Below are positions 1 through 6,996 of a stretch of DNA of 14,263 nucleotides, piece by piece (the stretch's first letter is position 1; the number at the start of each line of letters is the position of its first letter). This DNA comes from SAR202 cluster bacterium (GTDB lineage Bacteria; Chloroflexota; Dehalococcoidia; SAR202; CAJWER01). The stretch is taken from assembly GCA_030740335.1 (NCBI GenBank), contig JASLXL010000265.1:1-14263 (forward strand), in the 5' to 3' direction. The notes below the pieces were generated by a model. The model did no database searches. It was given only the letters and a program-made list of their open reading frames with translations, and was not told the DNA's origin. The position numbers and the translations under genes are program-made.

Positions 1-768
1 ATGTCTCGATCTGCCGAGGAGGATGCCGTAATATTGCCCTACAACGACAGGGAGTCGGTCGAGCTGATCTTGAGGGAGCAGAAGGATGAGATCGCCGGTG
101 TGTTCTACGACGCCAAGGGCGGCTTGCTGGACGTGCCTCACGATTTCACTCGCTTCATCAGGGAGATAACAGAAGAGTTGGACATCCCAATGGTAATGGA
201 CGAAGTAGTGACCTTTCGAACCGGCTACGCTGGGGCCCAGGGGCTCGCAGGCGTGGAGCCGGACATCACCTACTTTGGCAAGGCTTTCGGCGGGGGCTTC
301 CCCGTCGGTGCAATCGGCGGCAAAGATCGGTTTATGGAAATCATCGACAACTCGGGGGAGCCGACCGGGTTGAACCAGAGCGGTACGTTCTCCGGTAACA
401 GTTTTACGCTGGCTGCGGGCCTGGCGAATCTGCGGGCGCTGACTCCCGAGCTATTCGATCAGTTGGATGGGTTGCGGGGCAGGCTTCACACGGGGATGGA
501 GAAGGCTTTCGACGGTGCCGGTGTGCCCGCCCAGATCTTGAGTGAGGGCGCTGCCGCGGCGTTCTACCTGTCGGACAAGCCCGTCCGAGACCACCGTAGC
601 ATGCGGGAGGGACCGGATCACGAACTGACGAGCCGGATCAACATGGGATTGCTGTTGAAGGGGTACTCGCTCAGGGGCGGTATACAGTTCACGATCTCGC
701 AGCCCATGGGCACAGAGCACATTGACGGACTGGTGGAGGCGCTGGGGCAGGTACTGTCCGAGACTTAG
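1..768 (+). CDS. Class-III PLP aminotransferase, glutamate-1-semialdehyde-aminomutase-like (5' partial)
   Basis: C-terminal ~255 residues of a fold-type I, class-III PLP-dependent aminotransferase. Numbering from the first visible codon, the DEV motif (D67) supplies the aspartate that contacts the PLP pyridine nitrogen. The YFGKAFGGGFPVGAIGG block (K94) is the Schiff-base lysine region typical of HemL-like enzymes, and GTFSGNSFTLAAG (from residue 128) is the following conserved block. HemL-type proteins are about 430 residues, so roughly 170 residues lie to the left of the window. The ATG at base 1 is probably an internal Met, because the sequence begins in the middle of the domain. The stretch usually reading EPxxGN is replaced by FYDAKGG, so it is probably a transaminase of unknown amine specificity and not a heme-pathway HemL. 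No adjacent gene suggests the substrate. Confidence 0.85.
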   Translation: MSRSAEEDAVILPYNDRESVELILREQKDEIAGVFYDAKGGLLDVPHDFTRFIREITEELDIPMVMDEVVTFRTGYAGAQGLAGVEPDITYFGKAFGGGFPVGAIGGKDRFMEIIDNSGEPTGLNQSGTFSGNSFTLAAGLANLRALTPELFDQLDGLRGRLHTGMEKAFDGAGVPAQILSEGAAAAFYLSDKPVRDHRSMREGPDHELTSRINMGLLLKGYSLRGGIQFTISQPMGTEHIDGLVEALGQVLSET

Positions 769-803
769 CTACTGGCGGTAGGGTATGGTGTCCTGGGACC
801 CCA

Positions 804-890
804 CTCATCCTAACCTTCTCCCCCTGGGGGAGAAGGTACTAGACCGAACGGGCCTCCTCTCCCTAGGGGGAGAGGCTTGAGGTGAGGGTA
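804..890. repeat. REP-like element with two GC-rich palindromes
   Basis: Two hairpins lie in tandem. 814-836 is a perfect inverted repeat with 11-bp arms around a single T. 856-875 has 8-bp arms (CCTCTCCC / GGGAGAGG) around TAGG. They are flanked by CTCATCCTAACC on the left and GGTGAGGGT on the right, which are roughly complementary. There is no T-tract after either stem, so this is more like a dispersed intergenic palindromic repeat than an intrinsic terminator. It sits between two convergent genes. Confidence 0.7.
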
Positions 891-912
891 ATCAGGGCCG
901 CAGGGTGGCTAG

Positions 913-1149
913 CTACGCGCTGGCTGCGCAGGCGCAACCTGCGCCTCCGCCTCCGCAACACCCTCCGCCGCCGGGTACGGCCGATGTTTCGCCGTTGGAG
1001 CCTGTCGAGAACGACATGAACACCGAGAGGCGGCGCGCCGACGCACTACCGCAGTCGGGGCAGTTGGCGTCGTCGTCCATCCTGCTAATCGTGCGGAGCC
1101 GCTCGAATGTGTTCTTGCAGACGGTGCAGGTGTACTCGTACAGGGGCAT
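913..1149 (-). CDS. FmdB-family zinc-ribbon protein
   Basis: A 78-residue protein beginning MPLYEYTCTVCKNTFE, the hallmark N-terminus of the FmdB/CxxC_CxxC_SSSS family. Two CxxC knuckles (C8/C11 and C30/C33, the latter in CPDCGS) make a single zinc ribbon. The C-terminal third is a low-complexity Gly/Cys/Ala tail (GGGGCCGGGGAGCACAASA), common in this family though of unknown role. FmdB was first described as a putative regulator near the formamidase/amidase gene of Methylophilus. Here it is divergent from an amidase starting 110 bp away, which fits the family's name but does not prove a link. The long opposite-strand frame over the same bases is Pro-rich with no family match and is a shadow. 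Length is normal for the family. Confidence 0.85.
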   Translation of the reverse strand: MPLYEYTCTVCKNTFERLRTISRMDDDANCPDCGSASARRLSVFMSFSTGSNGETSAVPGGGGCCGGGGAGCACAASA

Positions 1150-1247
1150 CTTGTGTAGGGCTCCGTAGGGTCAGTGTCCCCGTATTGTAAGTGTCGGAAA
1201 TAGACGGGTCAAACAGTGATGTCCCTGCACGTGATGATGTAGGTATC

Positions 1248-1253
1248 AGGAGG
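1248..1253 (+). promoter_or_regulatory. Strong Shine-Dalgarno AGGAGG fixing the amidase start
   Basis: AGGAGG lies exactly 6 nt upstream of the in-frame GTG at 1260. No comparable site precedes the longer in-frame GTG at 1191. The amidase family alignment also begins just after 1260 (LAFSSATKVRRLI). Confidence 0.75.
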
Positions 1254-1259
1254 TTGAGC

Positions 1260-2678
1260 GTGGGCAACGATCTTGCATTTTCTTCGGCTACCAAGGTTCG
1301 GCGACTCATAGGGGACCGGGAGTTGTCGCCAGTTGAGCTTACTGAATTATTCCTGCGCCGCATCGACTCCCTCGATGACCAGTTGAATTCGTTCCTGACC
1401 GTGGCATCTGACCAGGCGATCGCCACTGCCCGGAAGGCCGAGGAGGCCGTAGTAAGAGGCGACGACCTTGGGCCGCTCCACGGGATACCGATCTCCATCA
1501 AGGACCTGGAGATGACCGCAGGAATCCGGACTACGGGAGGGTCCCTGCTGTTTAAGGACAGGATACCTGAAGTGGATTCGACCGTGGTCGAGCGCGTCAG
1601 GGCTGCCGGCGCAACGATTCTAGGCAAGACAAACACGCCGGAGTGGGGGTTGCTGGGTCACACGGAGAACAAGCTCGGTGACCACTGCCGCAATCCCTGG
1701 AACCCAGACATGACCCCTGGCGGGTCGAGCGGCGGTGCGGGCGCGTCATTGGTCGCGGGGCTGTGCTCGCTGGCGACTGGGAGTGACGGGGGGGGGTCGA
1801 TACGCATCCCGGCGAGCTTCTGCGGCGTCTACGGCATCAAGCCGTCCCAGGGACGCGTTCCGTTCTACGCCGGTTCGCCCGGTCCGGCCTTCGCCAACCT
1901 GTTCAGCCAGTCGGGGCCCATGTCCAGGACAGTTCGTGACACGGCTTTGCTGCTGCAGGTGCTGGCCGGTCATGACCCCAGGGACGCGTCCTCGCTTCGG
2001 AGTGTACCCGGCGACTACGTCGCAGCAGCGGACAGGGGTGTAAAGTGCCTGCGGGTAGGATGGAGCCCAGACTTCGGCTATGCCGCGGTCGATCTGGACG
2101 TGCAGAGATCAACCCTCGACGCGGTCAAGGTGTTCGAAGAGTTGGGCGCAGATGTAGAGGATGCCGGCCTAGCCCTAGAGTCGTCATACGATCCATTCAT
2201 GACAATGTTCGGGGCTCTGGCGGGATCCCGATACAAGGATGCGGCGCAGGGTCGGACTGAGCTGCTCACAGACTATACGCGACGCTGGTTTGCGGATGGG
2301 GATAAGGTTACGGGTTCCGACTATCTCGGCGCCCTGGGCGAACGGGACAGGTTCATTGCCTCTTTCGCAGATGCGTTTGAAAAGTACGACATCATTGTGA
2401 CACCCAGCGTGGCGACTACGGCATTCCCCGTCGGTGATCCTCCAAGCATCATAGGTGGGCGCGAGGTCAACCCGTTTTGGGGATACGTGCAGTTCAGCAG
2501 CGTCATCAACCTGATTGGCTACTGCGCAGCCAGCGTCCCGTGCGGATTTGACTCCAAGGGGCTCCCCATAGGTCTGCACATTGTTGGTCGCCCTGGAGAA
2601 GAAGAGACCGTGCTAGCGGCATCGGCGGCATTCGAGGAGGCACGACCCTGGGACGACCGACGCCCGCTGGTGTCCTAG
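1260..2678 (+). CDS. Amidase-signature (AS) family hydrolase
   Basis: Serine hydrolase of the amidase-signature family, cleaving a carboxamide (C-N) bond. From the GTG at 1260 it is 472 residues, normal for the family. A longer in-frame GTG at 1191 would add 23 non-conserved residues and lacks a ribosome site. The Ser-cisSer-Lys triad is visible: K81 in ISIKD, S156 in GGSSGG, and the nucleophile S180 in GSDGGGSIRIP. The last two are 24 residues apart, as is usual for the family. The region around GVYGIKPS is also canonical, and there is no signal peptide, so it should be cytosolic. The C-terminal half (SVINLIGYCAASVPCGF) matches the usual end of indole-acetamide/aryl-amide type amidases, but the substrate cannot be read from sequence. 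It is not part of a gatCAB set. A run of nine G (1788-1796) abuts the nucleophile codon. Confidence 0.92.
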   Translation: MGNDLAFSSATKVRRLIGDRELSPVELTELFLRRIDSLDDQLNSFLTVASDQAIATARKAEEAVVRGDDLGPLHGIPISIKDLEMTAGIRTTGGSLLFKDRIPEVDSTVVERVRAAGATILGKTNTPEWGLLGHTENKLGDHCRNPWNPDMTPGGSSGGAGASLVAGLCSLATGSDGGGSIRIPASFCGVYGIKPSQGRVPFYAGSPGPAFANLFSQSGPMSRTVRDTALLLQVLAGHDPRDASSLRSVPGDYVAAADRGVKCLRVGWSPDFGYAAVDLDVQRSTLDAVKVFEELGADVEDAGLALESSYDPFMTMFGALAGSRYKDAAQGRTELLTDYTRRWFADGDKVTGSDYLGALGERDRFIASFADAFEKYDIIVTPSVATTAFPVGDPPSIIGGREVNPFWGYVQFSSVINLIGYCAASVPCGFDSKGLPIGLHIVGRPGEEETVLAASAAFEEARPWDDRRPLVS

Positions 2679-2945
2679 AGGCACTGTGGTGTTACGACGC
2701 CCCGTCATTCTGAGTGGATGAGAAGGGTCTGAGGAGGTTGAGCTAGACTCGACGGCGGCCCAAGTGTTCAAGAAAAGAGAAAAATGTATTTGAGGGACAC
2801 CTTCACACGCCCGGCAGAGGGGCATTCGTCCCCCCCTGTATACCCCCATTTAGCAGCAGACACGCCCGTACGGTGTAATGCTTAGCCTAGTGAGACCCGA
2901 CCCGGGTGTATCTAGCCCTGGCCCACCCAGTGTACGCAGCACCCC
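2679..2945. other. Intergenic region with repeat-like sequence, no gene seen
   Basis: Convergent spacer between the amidase and the DUF4395 gene. No frame resembles a protein. It contains CGTCATTCTGAG at 2703-2714, a motif that recurs in dispersed repeats of many bacterial genomes (from general knowledge, not checked here), and then repeat copy A. Confidence 0.5.
2767..2850 (+). repeat. Dispersed palindromic repeat, copy A
   Basis: The segment reading TTCAAGAAAAGAG, then TGAGGGACACCTTCACACGC, then a GGGG...CCCC hairpin closely resembles the reverse complement of 10241-10322. Shared blocks in the same order are CAAG, AAAAG, TGAG, ACC, TCACAC, CCC, AGGGGC and CCCCCC. This copy is on the plus strand and the other on the minus strand, about 7.4 kb apart. 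Both are intergenic. Confidence 0.65.
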
Positions 2946-3443
2946 TTAGTTGACTGCCGCCGTTGGACTGACTACGCACTCACGGCAGACGGACTCCGGC
3001 ACCAACCCGAATCGAATCATCTGAGTGAAGACGAAGCAGCCTGCGCAGAACCCCACGAATGCCTCAAGGGTCGCGAATACCGTTAGGACTGCCACCACCG
3101 TCTTCGCGGGGCCAGCGGACTCCATTAGCATTAGCATTAGCAGAGCTGTTACCGAGAAAACCAGCCCGACCGTTTGAGAGAAGCGCTTGGGCGGTCCAGG
3201 CACTGGTCGGCTAGGGTTGCCCAGGGCAGGCACGATGACGTGAGTCGCCAGTAGCCCCATTGGACTCAGGGTCGGGCCGGTGGCCACCCTTGCCACGAAT
3301 CCGTAGGCGAGGGCCGCGAATAGCAGGGGTTCTCCTGTTATTATCGCGGCTACTGATAGAACCACGACCATCGACGCGACCAGCCTGGACGAGATCTCGT
3401 TTACCGGGTTAGGAAAGCTAAATAAGTTCTTTATATGGTTCAT
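2946..3443 (-). CDS. DUF4395 family integral membrane protein
   Basis: A 165-residue membrane protein. Hydrophobic segments are visible at about residues 21-36, 40-52, 91-107 and 114-142. The motifs fit DUF4395: an N-terminal NPVNEISSRLVA, FVARVATGPTLSPMG, a PKRFSQTVGLVFS block after the second membrane pair, and a CAGCFVF CxxC-containing segment near the C-terminus. DUF4395 proteins often neighbour thiol-redox or rhodanese-type genes, but none is nearby and the function is unknown. Three tandem CATTAG hexamers (3123-3140) encode the LMLMLM run in the third membrane segment. The start ATG (3441-3443) has no clear Shine-Dalgarno. It follows a minus-strand terminator, so it is probably transcribed from its own promoter between about 3444 and 3480. 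Confidence 0.85.
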   Translation of the reverse strand: MNHIKNLFSFPNPVNEISSRLVASMVVVLSVAAIITGEPLLFAALAYGFVARVATGPTLSPMGLLATHVIVPALGNPSRPVPGPPKRFSQTVGLVFSVTALLMLMLMESAGPAKTVVAVLTVFATLEAFVGFCAGCFVFTQMIRFGLVPESVCRECVVSPTAAVN

Positions 3444-3470
3444 AGTGCTACTTTATACCATTATGCGACC

Positions 3471-3505
3471 GGGCAAAAAATACCCTCGTCAACAATTTAC
3501 GAGGG
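3471..3505 (-). terminator. Rho-independent terminator, minus strand
   Basis: On the minus strand, CCCTCGT (3505-3499) pairs with ACGAGGG (3489-3483) around a 9-nt loop, followed by TATTTTTTG. The plus orientation has no T-run after the stem, so it acts on minus-strand transcripts entering from the epimerase remnant. The remnant's stop codon (3497-3499) overlaps the first arm and loop of the hairpin. Confidence 0.65.
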
Positions 3506-3811
3506 TCTAAATACGTTTTCGACGCGTGGTTTACATAGGCGCGTGTTTCCTAAAAGATAACGTACTCCCTTGATGTTGATTTGCAGGTTGCCTTCCCAGC
3601 TGTTGACGTCCTGGTTCTCGGCATCCAGATGGATCACCGTGTCGATGTCTTCGAAGGCTGGCACGACGACCTCGAAATTGGCTATGCTGGCTTGCAGGTT
3701 TGGGATACCCTCGACGGGACTCCGGTTCAGGCCGCTGAAATCGTACTTGTCGGCCAGACCCTTTCGAGTAATGGTGACTATGGTGCCGCTTGCGCCGGTA
3801 AGCAGTATCTT
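3497..3811 (-). pseudogene. N-terminal remnant of an NAD(P)-dependent epimerase/dehydratase (SDR)
   Basis: The minus-strand frame starting at 3811 encodes KILLTGASGTIVTITRKGL, the first strand and glycine-rich loop of an extended-SDR epimerase. It continues with GLNRSP, FEVVVPAF and DTVIHLDAE, where intact relatives have VIHLAAE, then NINIKG. After that it departs from the family and stops at a TAA (3497-3499), about 104 codons in, against roughly 250-330 for a whole protein. The Tyr-xxx-Lys catalytic motif is absent. A TAA (3814-3812) directly precedes the first codon. The upstream sequence GTAAAAGATACTG would read VKIL if one A were removed, suggesting a one-base insertion at the start. I infer a gene broken at both ends. 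The opposite-strand frame extending into the gamma-glutamyltransferase gene is a shadow of this remnant. Confidence 0.72.
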
Positions 3812-3898
3812 TTACTTGGGGGTGGTAATTCTTGCTCTTTGATTCGAAATCGTCCGCACAATCTACCGCAGTCCACACCTGGAGGGGAAACGACTGCG

Positions 3899-3928
3899 TT
3901 GTTGCCCCCGTATCTAAGCCGTTATAGT
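3899..3928 (+). promoter_or_regulatory. Possible sigma-70-type promoter for the gamma-glutamyltransferase gene
   Basis: TTGTTG (3899-3904) and TATAGT (3923-3928) are separated by 18 nt. Transcription would start near 3935, about 40 nt before the ATG at 3974. This is a consensus match only. Confidence 0.35.
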
Positions 3929-3973
3929 AGGCGCCGACTGTCTAACACAACAAATATCGCGGAGGAAACACAC

Positions 3974-4408
3974 ATGGCGGACCCAGAAACGGTGAAGTTG
4001 GCAGATACCGATGCCACCGGCAGGCCAAAGACCGGCAGGCCCGTCGTGTCCGGGACACATGGCGTCATTTCCAGTGGTCACCCTCTCACGTCGATGGCTG
4101 GTATGAGGATGCTTCTCGCGGGGGGCAATGCCTTCGACGCCATGGTCGCCGCAGTATTTGCCGCCGCCGTAATAGAGCCTATTGCTTCGTACTCACTGGG
4201 GGCGGAGAGCGTCTTCATGCTCCACGATGCTTCCAGTGGCGATCTGCGTTCCGTCTCTGGGCAGGGTGTCGCGCCGGGTCGAGCCACGGCGGGCTTTTAT
4301 CGCGACAAGGGGTTGGACTCCATTCCGACCGGGCCGGGGCCGCTGGCCCCACTGTCGTTTTCGGTACCGGGGGTGGTCCACGCTGGGTTGTCGATCCTGG
4401 AGCAGTAA
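3974..4408 (+). CDS. Gamma-glutamyltransferase, N-terminal piece before the TAA
   Basis: 144 codons covering the start of the large-subunit fold only. It ends at GLSILEQ followed by TAA and carries no catalytic Thr. It would not be active alone. If it is translated, the next in-frame initiator is the GTG at 4430, with only weak ribosome-site potential. Confidence 0.5.
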   Translation: MADPETVKLADTDATGRPKTGRPVVSGTHGVISSGHPLTSMAGMRMLLAGGNAFDAMVAAVFAAAVIEPIASYSLGAESVFMLHDASSGDLRSVSGQGVAPGRATAGFYRDKGLDSIPTGPGPLAPLSFSVPGVVHAGLSILEQ

Positions 4409-4429
4409 GGCACCAAGAGCGCTTCAGAG

Positions 4430-5779
4430 GTGTTGGCGCCGGCCGTAGAACACGCTGAGTCTGGAATACCTCACTACCAGTACATGGTCGACGCTCTCAA
4501 CTCGTCATCCACGAAAAAGCAGTTTGCCCAATTTCCTCCTGGTGGAACACAAGTGTTTTATGAGGGTGGCGCGCTGCCGGAGGTGGGTTCGATGCTGGTG
4601 CAATCTGGCCTGGCAAGGACGCTGAAGGCGATGGCATCGGCGGAGCAGGCCACGCGTGGCGATCGTGAGGCGGGGCTGCGTGCGGCACGCGCGGAGTTCT
4701 ACGAAGGCGGGATCTCCCGGGCTATGGCGGATGCTTCGGAGGGTGTCGGGGGCATTTTGGAGATGGATGACCTCGCCAACTATTCCTCTGACTTCGAGAC
4801 CCCACTGGCGACTGAGTTTGCCGGGTACACGATTCATGCACAGTCGACCTGGTCCCAGGGAGCGGTGCTGCTGCAGACGCTGAATATCCTGGAGCACTTT
4901 GATCTGCAATCCCTGGGCCACAACTCACCGGAGTATGTCCACGTGGTGTCGGAAGCATTGAAGCTTGGCCTGGCAGACCGCGAGGCCCACTACGGCGACC
5001 CGGACTTCGTGGCGGTTCCTATCGATGGGCTGCTTTCTAAAGAATACGCCGCGTCACGAGCGGCGATGATCGATATGAGGCGTGCGCAACCGGGCCTTCC
5101 TCCTGCTGGTGATCCCTGGCAGTTCTCGGCGACCGCGGGGCCTGGCGCGATAGCTCCTGCCCCTGTGGGCACGTCGGGATCACCGAAGAAGGAACGAGAG
5201 CAGGGCACGACCCACATTTCGGTGGCGGACAGCGATGGAAATTTGGCGTGCGCTACACCGAGCGGTGGGTCCTTCGGCAAGTCGGTGTTCTTCCCCGAGT
5301 TGGGTTTCGCGCTGAGTACACGATCAGAGATGTTCAACCTGCAGGAGGGGCATCCCAATGTGGTTGAGCCTGGAAAGCGTCCAAGGACGACGTTGGTCAA
5401 CTACATGGTGGCCAAGGACGGCGAGCCGGTGATGACATTCGGATGCCCCGGCGGTGATCATCAGCCCCAGGGCAACCTGCAAATTTTACTAAACACGCTG
5501 GTATTTGGCATGGATCCGCAGGAAGCGGTTGAGGTGGACAGATTTGCCACCGACAGCGCCATGAACTCTTTTTTCCCCCACGCCAACCTGGCTGGTCAGC
5601 TGTCGGTTGAGCAGGGGATATCTAGTAGCACAGTGGATGCCCTGTCTGACCTGGGACACACGGTAGTTAGGGCGGACGTGTGCGGGATGGGCGCGACCGT
5701 AACGCGGCGGGACACAGGCAATGGGGTTCTCAGTACAGGCGCCGACCCGCGCAGGGCATGTTACGCCTTGAGTTGGTAG
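4430..5779 (+). CDS. Gamma-glutamyltransferase, C-terminal piece after the TAA
   Basis: A 449-codon open frame from the GTG at 4430 (MLAPAVEHAESG) to the stop at 5779. It contains the rest of the large subunit, the catalytic and processing Thr (T260 in this numbering) and the whole small subunit. The first ~144 residues of the family are missing, so independent folding is doubtful. A gene finder would call this frame as the enzyme, but the start is imposed by the stop at 4406 rather than by a good ribosome site. Confidence 0.6.
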   Translation: MLAPAVEHAESGIPHYQYMVDALNSSSTKKQFAQFPPGGTQVFYEGGALPEVGSMLVQSGLARTLKAMASAEQATRGDREAGLRAARAEFYEGGISRAMADASEGVGGILEMDDLANYSSDFETPLATEFAGYTIHAQSTWSQGAVLLQTLNILEHFDLQSLGHNSPEYVHVVSEALKLGLADREAHYGDPDFVAVPIDGLLSKEYAASRAAMIDMRRAQPGLPPAGDPWQFSATAGPGAIAPAPVGTSGSPKKEREQGTTHISVADSDGNLACATPSGGSFGKSVFFPELGFALSTRSEMFNLQEGHPNVVEPGKRPRTTLVNYMVAKDGEPVMTFGCPGGDHQPQGNLQILLNTLVFGMDPQEAVEVDRFATDSAMNSFFPHANLAGQLSVEQGISSSTVDALSDLGHTVVRADVCGMGATVTRRDTGNGVLSTGADPRRACYALSW

Positions 5780-5842
5780 CTGTCGTTTGGGTGTCCTTAG
5801 GAATCTTGGTGATGCGGGGAAAGTAAGCGGCCTGGCGTCGAG

Positions 5843-6751
5843 TCAGATGTCCTCAAGGCTGAGTATGCCGTCGGAGCGGTCCAAGATACGGATCGCCATT
5901 ATCTCGCCCCAGGTGATGCCGATCGTGGATACCCTGAAGTCAACGTTCTTTTCCCCAAAGCCCAGTGTGAAGCTGCCGTCCTGGGGTTTACGGGTCTCGG
6001 AGATGTCCATCTCGGCCAGCACTTTGATCCTGCTCACCATTGACTCGTGGAGTCGGAGCGGCAGCATAACTTGTTCCTGTAGTACTCCATCGAGTCGGAA
6101 CAGGACTTTGGCGGAGTCTTCCGTAGGTACGATATGGATGTCGGAGGCTTTTCGCTTGATCGCCTGCAGCGTGATCAATTCCACGGCCTGGACGGCTGGA
6201 AGCTGCGAAATGTCTTGGTCCATGGCGTTGATAGCGAACTGCGGCCGTTCCTCAGCCGGGGAGATTGCCACGCTGGTGTCGCCATCTCCAGCCGTTGTGG
6301 CTGCCTGAGACGGGGGCGATGGGAGACCGGCGGCGTAGGTTTGGTCTATCATCTCGTTGAGGCCGCCACTGAGGGCCAGTGCAAACTTAGTCTGGCGGCC
6401 TGTAACAGACGAGAGCCTCGATGAAAGCTGGAAGTCGTTGGGAACCATTGTGGCTATACGAAGCGACCCGTCGGTCTCGAAACTCACCGGGAGGATGTTG
6501 TGCTTGCGCGCTAAGTCCTCGGGTACGAGGGAGACGGCCTCCGGGTCTACCTGCACCGACTTGAGGTCGACTACTGGTATCCTGAGCTGGAAGCTCAAGA
6601 CGGTCATGAGGGTCTCGCGGGTAACAATGCCGAGGGAGACGAGTGTGTCTAGTAGTCCTTCGCCGCCCTGTTCCCGGGCGTTGGAGAGCTGCTCGTCGTT
6701 GACGAACTCGGCGTCAAGTAGAACACGGCCTACGCGTTCCTCGAAAGACAT
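5843..6751 (-). pseudogene. PilB/GspE-type secretion ATPase, truncated before Walker A
   Basis: N-terminal half of a type IV pilus/type II secretion assembly ATPase. From the ATG at 6749-6751 it is 302 residues; PilB is about 560. An in-frame TTG at 6856 would add 35 residues, including a CKRC motif. Residues ~1-140 form the MshEN-type domain, a family known to bind c-di-GMP in some members. A Pro/Ala/Gly-rich linker (~141-170) follows, then the N2 domain with ASDIHIVP, RLDGVL, RIKVLAEMDISETRKPQDG and FRVST. It ends at GILSLEDI just where the nucleotide-binding domain should begin. Walker A, the Asp box, Walker B and the tetracysteine motif are all absent. Neither other frame of 5780-5843 restores homology, so this is a deletion or rearrangement, not a simple frameshift. 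An FHA remnant lies upstream on the same strand. It cannot hydrolyse ATP as encoded. Confidence 0.82.
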
Positions 6752-6996
6752 CTCGCCACTGCTAACCAACGCATCCTCATGTATCGGGCGTATATCTGCC
6801 TCCCGGGGGCTCCGCAAGTGTCGCAAATTTGACGAGCATCTCTTGCAGCCTTTCAACCAGTCCCTACAGGCAGAGATCCGCTCTTATTAGTTGATCTTGC
6901 CAATGGCCACCGACGATAGAAACGCGCTATTACCCCGTCTACGACGGCCTGGAGGCCACATGTTAATCTAGTATATTCGTCTAGTGAAAGCGGAAA

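Larger units (their letters stand above)
3974..5779 (+). pseudogene. ggt: Gamma-glutamyltransferase gene interrupted by one in-frame TAA
   Basis: Read through one stop, this frame encodes a complete ~601-residue gamma-glutamyltransferase, an N-terminal nucleophile enzyme that moves or hydrolyses the gamma-glutamyl group of glutathione-like substrates. The ATG at 3974 has GGAGG 8 nt upstream. The earlier part of the open frame (from 3581) is antisense to the epimerase remnant, so it is not counted. N-terminal blocks SSGHPLTSMAGMRML, GGNAFDAMVAAV and SVPGVVHAG are canonical. Codon 145 (4406-4408) is TAA where relatives have Tyr (EQ-stop-GTKSASEVLAPA), and the frame then continues without a shift. 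The autoprocessing and catalytic Thr is codon 412 (5207-5209, in GTTHISVADSDGN). GKRPRTTL and PGGDHQPQ follow. No signal peptide is evident. It may be a recent nonsense mutation, a base error or a suppressed stop. The stop is far from the natural subunit-cleavage site, so it does not mimic maturation. Confidence 0.85.

Noticed and set aside
814..875. Palindromes after the aminotransferase as an intrinsic terminator
   Set aside because: Neither stem is followed by a T-tract in either direction. The paired layout fits a dispersed repeat better.
3123..3140. Three tandem CATTAG units
   Set aside because: They lie in frame in the DUF4395 gene and encode LMLMLM in a membrane helix, where low complexity is expected.
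3581..4408. A 275-codon plus-strand frame that seems to extend the gamma-glutamyltransferase gene upstream
   Set aside because: Its first ~90 codons are antisense to the epimerase remnant and have no family likeness. The ATG at 3974 has a good ribosome site and starts just before the conserved region.
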